Shown here in pieces: positions 23,998 through 32,227 of a DNA stretch of 64,000 nt (position 1 is its first letter; every line of letters begins with the position of its first letter). The notes under the pieces were generated by a model. The model had not been told where the DNA came from and ran no database searches. It worked only from the letters and a program-made list of their open reading frames with translations. A program made the translations under genes and the position numbers. The DNA lies in assembly GCF_000013605.1 (NCBI RefSeq), contig NC_007901.1, forward strand, positions 124,001 to 188,000, written 5' to 3'. The DNA is from Rhodoferax ferrireducens T118. Its GTDB lineage: Bacteria; Pseudomonadota; Gammaproteobacteria; Burkholderiales; Burkholderiaceae_C.

Positions 23998-25041
23998 TTA
24001 AGTCACGTCTTTTCGGTCGAGCCTGACCACCGCGCGGATCTCGGCCACCCCGGCGCGGCGCATGACCTCTTCCTGGCCCAGACCCGCTTCGAGCCAGCGC
24101 GCCAGCACGGAGTTGCGGATGGCCTCGGCGCCAGCGTGCGACAGCATGCCCTCGAACGTGTTGGGCGGCAAATGCGCCTTCAAAGCCCCGGCCACCAAAA
24201 TGAAAATCGTCTTGCTGCTCAGAGGCGAGAGTTCTCTTTTTCCGTCGATGACGTGGGATTTGGCCCCGAAGAACAGCCAGGGCGATTTGCGCGGGACGTG
24301 CTGGCGCACCCGCAGCCACTGCGCAAGCGCGGCGCCGGCGCGGGGCTCGTCCAGCGTGATGTGGCGCTGCTGGCAGTCCTTTTCCCCGTCGATCTGGATG
24401 GCCCATTGCTCGCCGTGCTTTTCGGTGCGGATTTTCAGGGCCTGATCGACGCGCAGGCTGACCAACTCCCCGGTCTTGGCGCCGGTGTGCAGCAGCAGTA
24501 GCAGTAGCGCGTCGTTGCGGACGTCCTGCCACTTTCGCACCGCTTGACGCGAGGCTTGGTGCAGGATGCCGTCTTGGAGCTGGCGCAGCGCCCAGGCCGG
24601 CAGGATCATGCTGGCCATGGCCTCGCTGGCGGGTATTTCGGTGGCCTGGGCACAAGGGTTGGCCTCGCACCACGCCATGACCACTGCGTGGGCGTAAATA
24701 TCGCGCAGCATGCGCCAGTAGCGCCGCTGCGTGACGGTGCTGGCTGGGCGCCGGCTGCTGTTTGGCTGCGTTTGCCGGGCCGTTGCGCTGGCGCTGAGTT
24801 GGTGCAGATAGGCACTGACCTGTTCGGGCGCGGCTTTCTCCCACGGGGTGTGCGGGGGCAGCCACGCGACCCAGTTGAACCAGGTGCTGCGGTACTGTTT
24901 GACGCTGCGCGGGCACAGGTGCATGCGTTTACGGCTGACAGCACCGGCGGCCCAGGATTCAAACGCCGCGTGCGCCGAGGTCGCCGGCAGGGACGGATCG
25001 GGCAGATCGGAGGCCTTCGGGGTGGACGTTGCGGGGCACAT
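23998..25041 (-). CDS. Tyrosine-recombinase-like protein lacking catalytic residues
   Basis: The 347-residue protein has the layout of a phage/XerC-type integrase: a helical SAM-like N-terminal domain (about 25-130) and a catalytic-type domain from about 145. The expected catalytic residues are replaced. Box I reads TGAKTGEL (186-193), with Lys for the first Arg. The HxxRH box reads GMLSH (298-302), losing the first His and second Arg. The C-terminus (RAVVRLDRKDVT) has no Tyr nucleophile. It may bind DNA without recombining it, for example as a regulator. The frame is intact, so this is not simple decay. It is encoded between tdk-linked and unknown genes. Confidence 0.75.
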   Translation of the reverse strand: MCPATSTPKASDLPDPSLPATSAHAAFESWAAGAVSRKRMHLCPRSVKQYRSTWFNWVAWLPPHTPWEKAAPEQVSAYLHQLSASATARQTQPNSSRRPASTVTQRRYWRMLRDIYAHAVVMAWCEANPCAQATEIPASEAMASMILPAWALRQLQDGILHQASRQAVRKWQDVRNDALLLLLLHTGAKTGELVSLRVDQALKIRTEKHGEQWAIQIDGEKDCQQRHITLDEPRAGAALAQWLRVRQHVPRKSPWLFFGAKSHVIDGKRELSPLSSKTIFILVAGALKAHLPPNTFEGMLSHAGAEAIRNSVLARWLEAGLGQEEVMRRAGVAEIRAVVRLDRKDVT

Positions 25042-25054
25042 CGCAGCCGAGGGC

Positions 25055-25537
25055 TCAGATCGGTGCCGGCTCGTCCGGGTACAACTCCTGGATGTAGACG
25101 GTCAGCGCGTGTTGGATGGTTTCGATCGGAATCGTCAGGGTGTTCTGGTCCTGCGCGGTTGTGCCAAGGTATTGGTTCTCAAACAGGCGCGCAATCCTCG
25201 TGAGCCAGGGGGTGACGCGCGTGCCGTCGTCCAGTACCTGGGTGGCGGGCGTGAGGGCTTTGTAGCACCGGGTGAACGCCGGGGCCATGGGCGCTGTCAA
25301 TTCGTCGGGCCGGGCCATCATGCGCAGCACGATGCTCAGTGCGAGCAGGAAGCGCCCACCGGTGGGTTCGCCCCAGGCCGGGGCCACGGGCATGCCCGCT
25401 AGACCGCCCACCACTTCAATGTTGCAGACGGTGCGGCCATCGCACAGGCGTTCGGCGAGCAGCCCGTAGCGCTCGAAATACTGTTCGTTGAGCTCCGCAT
25501 AGGGGGGCATGTGGCGGCCGGGATCAAGCGAGGTCAT
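25055..25537 (-). CDS. Hypothetical protein, 160 aa
   Basis: A soluble acidic protein beginning MTSLDPGRHMPPYAELN, with a C-terminal helix (IPIETIQHALTVYIQEL). No family recognised. The start at 25537 follows GACGGAGAAACAACC. It lies between thymidine kinase and the recombinase-like gene. Confidence 0.65.
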   Translation of the reverse strand: MTSLDPGRHMPPYAELNEQYFERYGLLAERLCDGRTVCNIEVVGGLAGMPVAPAWGEPTGGRFLLALSIVLRMMARPDELTAPMAPAFTRCYKALTPATQVLDDGTRVTPWLTRIARLFENQYLGTTAQDQNTLTIPIETIQHALTVYIQELYPDEPAPI

Positions 25538-25598
25538 GGTTGTTTCTCCGTCAGGTTGTGATTTTGTGAAATGGGGTGCGCGCAGGCGGGTCGTGGCT

Positions 25599-26192
25599 TC
25601 AGGCCGCCGTGCTTTGAGCATCTTGCTCGCCGGCGCTGTCCAGGTAGAAGCAGCGCGGGCACATTGCGATATAGCGTTCATTTCCGCCGATGAGGGTTTG
25701 TTCGCCCGCGCTGACCCGCGCGCCGGTGGCGTCAAGCCGGGCGTTCATGGTGGCTTTTTTTCCGCAGCCGCAGACCGCGCGCACTTCCTCGAATTCATCG
25801 GCGAGTGTCAGCAGGGCCGCGCTGCCGGCAAAGGGGTGCCCTAAAAAGTCGCTGCGAAGGCCGTAGCAACGGATGGGCACTTGGCTGGTGTGGGCCAGGC
25901 GGTGCAACTGGCGGACCTGCACGGGCCGCAGGAACTGGCTCTCATCAATTAACAAGCAGGCCGTGTCGCGCTCAAGGATGCGGTGATCGAACACGGTATC
26001 GGCGTTGAAGGTGCTGGCGCCGCGCTCGATGCCCAGGCGCGAACGGATGACGCCCAAGCCGGCGCGCGTGTCCAGGGCGGCGGTGTAGAGCTCGACGGCC
26101 ATGCCGCGTTCGACGTAGTTGTGGGCCGCTTGCAGCAAGAGCGTGGACTTGCCCGCGTTCATGGCGGCGAAGATGAAAGTGAGTTGTGACAT
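25599..26192 (-). CDS. tdk: Thymidine kinase
   Basis: A 197-residue type II thymidine kinase: it phosphorylates thymidine to dTMP using ATP. The P-loop is AAMNAGKST (9-17), the LIDESQF segment contains the DE pair for metal/substrate, and a zinc-binding lasso is formed by CGCGKK and CPRC near the C-terminus. Length matches the family. It is the first gene of the minus-strand operon, behind a promoter overlapped by a palindromic operator. On mobile elements tdk supports nucleotide supply during replication. Confidence 0.9.
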   Translation of the reverse strand: MSQLTFIFAAMNAGKSTLLLQAAHNYVERGMAVELYTAALDTRAGLGVIRSRLGIERGASTFNADTVFDHRILERDTACLLIDESQFLRPVQVRQLHRLAHTSQVPIRCYGLRSDFLGHPFAGSAALLTLADEFEEVRAVCGCGKKATMNARLDATGARVSAGEQTLIGGNERYIAMCPRCFYLDSAGEQDAQSTAA

Positions 26193-26295
26193 GGGTGGTG
26201 CAATGGTTTTTAAGGGTGATCAATTCAGCATAACGGATACCGCTCATTTGGCAAGTTTTGAATATCCCCGCTTCATTTTCCGCATCCTCTGATTT

Positions 26296-26325
26296 AAATG
26301 TAATCTACATGCAGGCCCTTCGCAA
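26296..26325 (-). promoter_or_regulatory. tdk promoter with palindromic operator
   Basis: On the minus strand, -35 TTGCGA (26320-26325) and -10 TACATT (26297-26302) are 17 bases apart. The palindrome ATGTA-ATC-TACAT (26298-26310) covers the -10 and part of the spacer, so a bound repressor would block RNA polymerase. Confidence 0.65.
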
Positions 26326-26566
26326 TCCCTTTTCGTGGGTTCTTCCCGCTTTGCCTGCCCTGCCCGGCCCTTGTTCACTGCCTTCCCTACCCTCCCTATG
26401 TCGCGGTAAGCCAGCGCTCCTGTCACTTCTCCCCCCTATTGGTTGGCATCTCTTTCAGACTCACGGGGCGGGGGCAATTTGCGCGCCCTATGGTGTAGTG
26501 AGATCAGTGAGATGAGTGGGACAAGGGGGGCAAGGGAACAGCGAATCAACAGGAGGGTTCCGGGGC

Positions 26567-26595
26567 TGGACAAGGTCTGCATGTAGATTACATTT
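26567..26595 (+). promoter_or_regulatory. Plus-strand promoter with the same operator
   Basis: -35 TGGACA (26567-26572) and -10 TACATT (26589-26594) are 16 bases apart. The 19-base string 26577-26595 is the exact inverted copy of 26296-26314, and the ATGTA/TACAT palindrome again overlaps the -10. It would drive 26718-26927 and the GGDEF/EAL gene. Confidence 0.65.
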
Positions 26596-26717
26596 CATGT
26601 GGAGGGGCTTGAATATTGGTTTGGCGCTTGGATTCCAAGTTGGAAATACGTCACATCTGCGCGTTTTCAGGGGGTTTTATGCGGAAAATGAATTTTCATT
26701 TTGCTAACCTGTCATGA

Positions 26718-26927
26718 ATGCTGGCCATACCCCCTGACCTCCCAGACATCACAGCTTTGCTGGACGACCCGAGTTCGAGCTTCTGGTTGCGCTCGGCCCT
26801 GAAGTCCGCCCTGCTACGCGACCCGCTGGACGCCGCCCACGACGCCCGTGTACTCGCCCTGGTGTTGCAAGTGCGCGTTGACACGCTTTTGGCCACCCCG
26901 CAGCCCAAGGAGATGCTGCTCTCCTAG
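26718..26927 (+). CDS. Small hypothetical protein, 69 aa
   Basis: A leucine- and alanine-rich, probably helical protein beginning MLAIPPDLPDITALLDDPS. Its codon use and position just downstream of the operator-controlled promoter support translation. No function is known. It precedes the GGDEF/EAL gene by 150 bases on the same strand. Confidence 0.6.
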   Translation: MLAIPPDLPDITALLDDPSSSFWLRSALKSALLRDPLDAAHDARVLALVLQVRVDTLLATPQPKEMLLS

Positions 26928-27077
26928 CCCATCTGTCGACCCTTTCGATCCCGATTCCCCCCCAACAACAAGAGCTATAAAGCTGGACACTTCCATGGAC
27001 CAACCCATAAGCGACTCCTTCCTGCACAACGTCTCTGCGCCCGGCGCCCAGGTGTCGCCTTCACAGGGAACTCCGCG

Positions 27078-29234
27078 ATGAACGCGTTTCTCAACGCGAT
27101 CTATGAAGATCAGGAAATCTTGGATTTGGTCATCGGGGAGCCCCTTAACTCGGTCGCCTCCTACCTGCCCGCCCTGCTTACGGCCGTCAATGCCTGCCTG
27201 GTCTTGTCCGTCACAGACTGCGACGGCGTGATTCTCTTTGCCACCGACCGGTTCTGCGAACTTAGCGGCTTCGATAAAGACGACCTCACCGGCAGACGAC
27301 ATAACATCGTGAGCTCGGGCACTAGCTCGGAATCGTTCTACCGCGATATGTGGGACACGGTGCTGAGCGGGAAAAGATGGACGGGAGAGATATGCAACCG
27401 CGCCAAGGATGGCTCCCTCTACTGGGTCGACACCACCATCCTGCCCTTCACCGACACCCACGGGAAAATCACCCGCTTCGTGGCCATTTGTAACGACGTC
27501 ACCAATAAAAAACAAGCCGAGCAACAACTCAATCAAAGCCGCCAACGGCTTAAGTCCCTGCTGCTGATGTCCGGCGACTGGTACTGGGAGCAAGACACCC
27601 AATTTCGCTTTACCCTACTCTCCGATGGCTTCAAAAAGACCGGCAAGGACCCGGCCGCCTTTCTTGGCCAGACCAGCTGGGACGCCCAGTGCGCCCAGGA
27701 CGAAGCCTTATGGCATAAGCACCGCGCAACCCTGCAGTCGCAGCAGCCCTTTCGTGACTTCGAGTTTCTGGTCACCAGCGACCAGAACACGGGCCTGCCG
27801 GTGTGGTTTAGCCTCTCGGGTGAGCCCACCTACGACGAACGCGGCCAGTTCATGGGCTACCAGGGCGTGGGGCGCGACATTTCAACGCGGTTTTCTGATC
27901 AGGCGCAGCTCTGGAAACTCTCCAACCTCGATTCGTTGACCGGCCTACCCAACCGGTCCAGATTTGAGACCACGCTCGATCGGTGCGTTGAAAGCGGTAA
28001 AGCCAGCGGTGAACCGTTCGCCCTTGTCATGATCGACATCGACAACCTCAAAGTCGTCAACGACTCCATGAGCTTTCTCGCCGGCGATGAACTGCTCAAG
28101 ATCATGGCCAGGCGGCTTTCGTGTTCCGTGCGCCAGACGGACTTCATCAGCCGCCTCAGCGGCGATGAGTTTGCTGTCATCCTGCTGGACCTGGGTACGG
28201 TCAAGGATATCCACCGGCTCATTGAGACGCTGCGCTGCACCCTGGAGGCCCCCACCGACAATGCCGAGCAGGGCCGGTGCACCCTCAGTCTCGGCGCCAG
28301 CCTCTTTCCTGCGCACGCCAGTGCAAGCGCCGACCTCATCAAGAACGCCAATATCGCCCTGCATCGCGCGAAGTCCAACGGCGGGGGGCAGTGCGTCCTG
28401 TTTGAATCCGAACACAAACACCGGGTCGACCGCAGAGCAACCGTCCTGCGTGCCATTGAGCAGGCCATCAGTGTGGACCGTCTGATGCTGTACTACCAGC
28501 CAGTCGTCAACCCGGTGACCCGGGCAGTCGTGTCGTTTGAAGCCCTGTTGCGCTGGAATCATCCCAAAAACGGGATCATCTCGCCCGGTGAGTTTCAGGA
28601 AGTGTTCGAAAACCGCGCGCTCACTGCGCGCATCGGTAAGTTCGTCACTGACATGGCCATCAAGCAAGCCGCGCTGTGGTCGCGCGAGCGAGTTGACTTT
28701 CACAAAATAGCCATCAACGTGACCACGGCCGACTTTGTCCTCGGGGGCTTCCCGATCTGGCTGGCCGACCGGCTGATGCACTACGGGGTCGACCCCGCGC
28801 AGATCTGCGTTGAGGTCACCGAAGGCATGTTCCTGGGTCCATCGGCTGAACTGGTTCTGAGTGGCCTGCAAATCGTCCATGACATGGGCGCGGAGATTGC
28901 CTTTGACGACTTCGGCACCGGCTACGCCTCGCTGATGCACCTGAAAATGCCCATCGACCGGCTCAAAATCGAACGGACATTCGTCACCAACATCGAAAAC
29001 GACAAGACCAACGCCGCCATCATCGAGGCGATCGTGCAGCTCGGGCGCAGGCTGGGCAAAGGCATCACGGTCGAGGGTGTGGAGACGCAGGCGCAGGCCG
29101 ACATCCTTCTGGCCATCGGCTGCAGTCAATTCCAGGGCTACCTGTACAGCAAACCGCTGCCGGCGCACCAGGTGGCGAGCTTCATTGCCTCGTATTCAGG
29201 TTCAAAAACCACAGCCTCGCAACTTTCCGCATAG
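27078..29234 (+). CDS. PAS-PAS-GGDEF-EAL cyclic-di-GMP signalling protein
   Basis: The 718-residue cytosolic protein has two PAS sensor domains (about 40-145 and 160-270), a GGDEF domain (about 283-440) and an EAL domain (about 455-710). The GGDEF motif is SGDEF (361-365), a variant that can lower or keep cyclase activity. The EAL motif EALLRW (488-493) and DDFGTGYAS are intact, so phosphodiesterase activity against cyclic-di-GMP is likely. It has no transmembrane segment. Cyclic-di-GMP commonly controls pili and adhesion, and the pilus operon lies next to it, convergent. The start is the first ATG, preceded by CACAGGGAACTCCGCG. Confidence 0.85.
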   Translation: MNAFLNAIYEDQEILDLVIGEPLNSVASYLPALLTAVNACLVLSVTDCDGVILFATDRFCELSGFDKDDLTGRRHNIVSSGTSSESFYRDMWDTVLSGKRWTGEICNRAKDGSLYWVDTTILPFTDTHGKITRFVAICNDVTNKKQAEQQLNQSRQRLKSLLLMSGDWYWEQDTQFRFTLLSDGFKKTGKDPAAFLGQTSWDAQCAQDEALWHKHRATLQSQQPFRDFEFLVTSDQNTGLPVWFSLSGEPTYDERGQFMGYQGVGRDISTRFSDQAQLWKLSNLDSLTGLPNRSRFETTLDRCVESGKASGEPFALVMIDIDNLKVVNDSMSFLAGDELLKIMARRLSCSVRQTDFISRLSGDEFAVILLDLGTVKDIHRLIETLRCTLEAPTDNAEQGRCTLSLGASLFPAHASASADLIKNANIALHRAKSNGGGQCVLFESEHKHRVDRRATVLRAIEQAISVDRLMLYYQPVVNPVTRAVVSFEALLRWNHPKNGIISPGEFQEVFENRALTARIGKFVTDMAIKQAALWSRERVDFHKIAINVTTADFVLGGFPIWLADRLMHYGVDPAQICVEVTEGMFLGPSAELVLSGLQIVHDMGAEIAFDDFGTGYASLMHLKMPIDRLKIERTFVTNIENDKTNAAIIEAIVQLGRRLGKGITVEGVETQAQADILLAIGCSQFQGYLYSKPLPAHQVASFIASYSGSKTTASQLSA

Positions 29235-29373
29235 GCAAGTCCCAGCTACGATCCACAGTGGCCACAGTCGGGGCTCATGCTCGTTTGGCCAAAGACCTCG
29301 ACTTCGCCGATGCCGCCCGGGCAGGAAATATTCGACGAATCGCCGATGTTGCCAGATTCTTACTGATGCGGAT

Positions 29374-29955
29374 TTATTGGTGTTGGTGTTGGCCAGAATC
29401 AGTTCTAACTTGATGAATATGCGCTCGTTGACCCGCAGCCTTTTTGTCGAGGGAGGCTTTGTGGGGTAGCCATTTGAAGAGTGAGCCCCTGGCGGCCAGT
29501 TCGTGGAGCTGCTGCATAAAAGTTAGGCGTTCGATCTGGTTCAGAAGATGAGTGGCGAGAATCGCACCCCATTTTTTCGAGTTCAGCTCAGAGACAACGA
29601 AGTCACAGTTCGCGGGCGGGATGAAGCCTGCCAGGGTGTCGGCGTACCTGCCAGTTTTGGTTGTGTCCATCCAGACCAGGACGTCCGCGCCAATCGCAGC
29701 TCTTGATTCGGGGAGCGCTGCCAAGGCGTCAACAATCACCACATCACCCTGCAATTCGTTGACCTTAATTTGCATTCGCCGGGCTTGACGGCGTCGGCCT
29801 TCCGTTGTGAAGTCCCAGTCATTGGCCTCAGCCCGCACGTTGTCAGCGCAGAGATACCCAACAGAGAGCCTGTTCATTTTCAGTAGGCCGATCAGCTCGA
29901 TTGAGAGTGTCGTCTTTCCTGCACCAGGCAGGCCCATGATTAATACTTTGATCAT
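29374..29955 (-). CDS. Adenylyl-sulfate (APS) kinase-like protein
   Basis: The 193-residue protein has a P-loop GLPGAGKT (8-15) and a CysC-like segment with CADNVR, DFTTEGRRRQARR. Known CysC enzymes convert APS to PAPS, the sulfate donor for sulfotransferases. Its start overlaps the sulfotransferase stop by four bases, so both are made together, consistent with PAPS supply. The CysC LDGDxxR motif is changed to CADNVR, so substrate use should be tested. The C-terminal 20 residues are His/Gln-rich and low-complexity. The preceding 29235-29373 gap holds no complete gene. Confidence 0.7.
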   Translation of the reverse strand: MIKVLIMGLPGAGKTTLSIELIGLLKMNRLSVGYLCADNVRAEANDWDFTTEGRRRQARRMQIKVNELQGDVVIVDALAALPESRAAIGADVLVWMDTTKTGRYADTLAGFIPPANCDFVVSELNSKKWGAILATHLLNQIERLTFMQQLHELAARGSLFKWLPHKASLDKKAAGQRAHIHQVRTDSGQHQHQ

Positions 29956-30743
29956 GCTTTTCTCAATTCATAGCCCCAGGTTTTGAGGACGCATTCAACA
30001 GGACGAAAATGCTCATTGATCCGCTCAACAATATCTGGGATGTCAGCAATCAATTCTTGAATGTGCATTTCACTTCTATCGCGTATCGACTCAACCCTCT
30101 CACCCTTGACCATCAATTCAGCGTCAAAGTTGATTGCTTCCAACCCTGGAAGAAACTCACCCAACTTCGCGCTGTGGTATTCGGGTCTGGCGATGAAGTC
30201 CTCGTAGGTCATGGTGTAGGCACGATCTCCAAGATGCAATCTGTTTTTGATTTGGACCACCATTGTCCGGAGCACGTGATAGCAAATTTGATCAAGTTGC
30301 CGAAGGGGATCCATGTGAAACGTTGCCTTTCGCATGATATGTTCCACATAGGCGTAGGGGTTTCTTACAGAGATGATCCACTTGAGATTTTGGAAATGAG
30401 GTTCTATCATTTCAACTCTAAAAACATCTGCAGGAGTTTTCTGCATCCGAATAGGAGCATCAGGGTTGGTCTTGGCCCAGTTTTCGTCCCATGTTTTACG
30501 AATACCAGGCCAGTCGTAGTTGGCAGGATTAGCGTAAACGTGTTCCATATTGGCTTCAATTGAATGCGGGCCATTTAGATTCCTGTAGCCGGCTCCAGCG
30601 CAACAGTTTCCCTCGACCATTCCCTTCATGCGACGTTCTTCAGGGCGTGGATCGGTCAACGGCACTACTGATGGGCAGGTTTCCAGCAGGCTGTGGAGCA
30701 ACGTGCTGCCGCAGAAGTTGGGGACGGCGAGGAACAGATACAT
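29952..30743 (-). CDS. Sulfotransferase family protein
   Basis: The 263-residue protein shows the PAPS-binding signatures of sulfotransferases: an N-terminal loop FLAVPNFCGSTLLHSLL (5' phosphosulfate binding) and WIISVRNPYAYVEHIMR (3' phosphate binding RNP). The rest has the expected helix/strand spread. The acceptor cannot be read from sequence; sugars, lipids or proteins are possible. The ATG is two bases after the stop of the tail-fibre assembly gene, so it is translationally coupled, and it is followed by the APS-kinase-like gene. Confidence 0.75.
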   Translation of the reverse strand: MYLFLAVPNFCGSTLLHSLLETCPSVVPLTDPRPEERRMKGMVEGNCCAGAGYRNLNGPHSIEANMEHVYANPANYDWPGIRKTWDENWAKTNPDAPIRMQKTPADVFRVEMIEPHFQNLKWIISVRNPYAYVEHIMRKATFHMDPLRQLDQICYHVLRTMVVQIKNRLHLGDRAYTMTYEDFIARPEYHSAKLGEFLPGLEAINFDAELMVKGERVESIRDRSEMHIQELIADIPDIVERINEHFRPVECVLKTWGYELRKA

Positions 30744-30744
30744 G

Positions 30745-31263
30745 CTAACGCCCAACTGTGATGTGAGTTGGCACGCTCTGCACACTCAATAAATGAGTAG
30801 GGGCGCCCCGCGCCGCGGTAAGCATCCCTCCGGCCGGACCTTTTACTTGGTCGGGTGGTACCGGCCAAACAACATTGGAAGGGAAACCTGATTGCCGAGA
30901 AATATCGCGCCATGCTTGTCTGCAGATCTTCCAACGCAACTTCAAATCTGCAGACAACGGGGAATCATTCATTTGAGTCCAGTCGGTTGCCAACAACAGA
31001 CGATTCCTCGCTACCATTACAGCGCGACGCAATTCAAAATCTGCTGGCCGAGCAACCAATCGCTGAATTTCAGCAGCATTGGAAGCAACTGGTGCCGGCG
31101 GCGCAGCACGCGCGTTACGGACATAGGCGGTGAGTAAGGTATTTAATGCCTCACCCTCCGGATATTTCCCATCAACAATGGGTAGCGGAAAGTTAACTCT
31201 TCGCCCGTCAAAAGCTAACGTGATAATGCTATTTTCAAACGAAACAATTGTGTAATCAGGCAT
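30745..31263 (-). CDS. Phage tail-fibre assembly chaperone-like protein
   Basis: The 172-residue protein ends with the signature of phage tail-fibre assembly/chaperone proteins: LLLATDWTQMNDSPLSADLK, an Arg-rich helix WRDISRQSGFP and VVWPVPP. Such proteins help trimerise or attach fibres. The start at 31263 is MPDYTIVSFEN; the upstream in-frame stretch belongs to the previous gene's shadow. It lies directly after the glycine-rich tip protein and the fibre-like adhesin, so it probably chaperones them. Confidence 0.8.
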   Translation of the reverse strand: MPDYTIVSFENSIITLAFDGRRVNFPLPIVDGKYPEGEALNTLLTAYVRNARAAPPAPVASNAAEIQRLVARPADFELRRAVMVARNRLLLATDWTQMNDSPLSADLKLRWKICRQAWRDISRQSGFPSNVVWPVPPDQVKGPAGGMLTAARGAPTHLLSVQSVPTHITVGR

Positions 31264-31282
31264 GTTCTTCTGCTTAAAGTAT

Positions 31283-32188
31283 TTAAACAACCCCGCCGTA
31301 GACTCGGGTGTTTCCGGAAGCCCATGTAATGGCGTGGCCGTTGGTTGTAATGGCAAGCCCATGACCGCCTGGCCATGAGTCAGCAGGGCCACCAGATGCA
31401 CCGCCGCCGCCGCCTCCATTCCAATTACCGGTGACACCCAACCCTGCTCCTCCCCCCCCATTAAGTAGACCGCCACCAGCGACTTGACCTCCTCGCCGAG
31501 TCAAACCTCCCAACCAATCATCGTATCCATACCAACCCCCAGCGCCGTATCCGAAACCGGCACCACCGCAACCGCCAGCTCCGCCGTGGCCTCCGCTGCC
31601 AATGTCAGGGCTGCCCATACCCCCACCCCCACCGCCGCCGCCAGAATAGATGTAGCCAGCAGCATTAGTTATGGTCACTGGCCATTGAAGGTTCATAGCC
31701 GGCCCACCAGGAGACCCTCCGCTTAGTCCAGTATTCATTGCAGAATCTCCTCCGGTTCCGCCATCCCCACCCTTTCCCGCAATGTACCCACCATTGACAA
31801 TGGAGATCGTTGACCCGAGTGGCCACCCGGGTCCGGTATCAAACGAATGTGTTAGATACGAAACCGATCCAACAACAACGCCTGAATTTATTGTCACCGT
31901 GCAAATTGCTGGCGTGGTGCCATTCCAACCTGTCGCCAGCGCTTCATTTTTGATGTTGTACGCATAGACATTGGCCGAAATGACCAAATTGATGGTCACC
32001 GCGCCGGCAGCCCCTAGCTTCTTCCAGTTTGTGCCTGCAGGCCCCGTGTAGGGAATAGGCTTCCATGTTTGACCACCCCCCGCGTTGGCGCTAACCTGCT
32101 TCCATGTCGCAGCCATGGTCTCCATCGGCGTGACACAGCCAACACCGACCATCAACTCTAAAAGACGTCTCCTGGTTAGATCCTCCAT
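31283..32188 (-). CDS. Glycine-rich tail-tip/receptor-binding-like protein
   Basis: The 301-residue protein has an N-terminal 130-residue part with WKPIPYTGPAGTNWKKL and strand-rich sequence, then runs of glycine (SGGGGGGGGMG, GGHGGAGGCGGAGFGYG, NGGGGGGASGG). The pattern recalls polyglycine receptor-binding tips such as gp38 of T-even phages. The first ATG has a weak binding site; ATG at 32116 (MAATWKQV, after GGAGACC) is a possible alternative that would remove the Arg-rich hydrophobic start. In this operon it would sit at the end of the fibre-like adhesin. Confidence 0.65.
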   Translation of the reverse strand: MEDLTRRRLLELMVGVGCVTPMETMAATWKQVSANAGGGQTWKPIPYTGPAGTNWKKLGAAGAVTINLVISANVYAYNIKNEALATGWNGTTPAICTVTINSGVVVGSVSYLTHSFDTGPGWPLGSTISIVNGGYIAGKGGDGGTGGDSAMNTGLSGGSPGGPAMNLQWPVTITNAAGYIYSGGGGGGGGMGSPDIGSGGHGGAGGCGGAGFGYGAGGWYGYDDWLGGLTRRGGQVAGGGLLNGGGGAGLGVTGNWNGGGGGGASGGPADSWPGGHGLAITTNGHAITWASGNTRVYGGVV

Positions 32189-32227
32189 GGTTACTTAACT
32201 TTCACGCAATTGATAGACAACCATTGA

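Larger units (their letters stand above)
26193..26717. promoter_or_regulatory. Divergent control region between tdk and the GGDEF/EAL genes
   Basis: I see no gene in these 525 bases. It holds two operators (26296-26314, 26577-26595) and divergent promoters. A second possible tdk promoter nearer the gene is TTGCCA-16-TATGCT on the minus strand (about 26224-26252). The middle (26340-26560) has a marked strand bias, pyrimidine-rich to about 26450 then purine-rich, with a short direct repeat AGTGAGAT near 26500; an origin is possible but unsupported. Confidence 0.5.

Noticed and set aside
23723-24916. 397-codon minus frame across the recombinase-like gene
   Set aside because: It is low-complexity Arg/Pro/Ala sequence typical of a shifted frame of a high-GC gene.
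27945-29168. 407-codon minus frame over the GGDEF/EAL gene
   Set aside because: It is antisense to conserved GGDEF and EAL motifs; a high-GC shadow.
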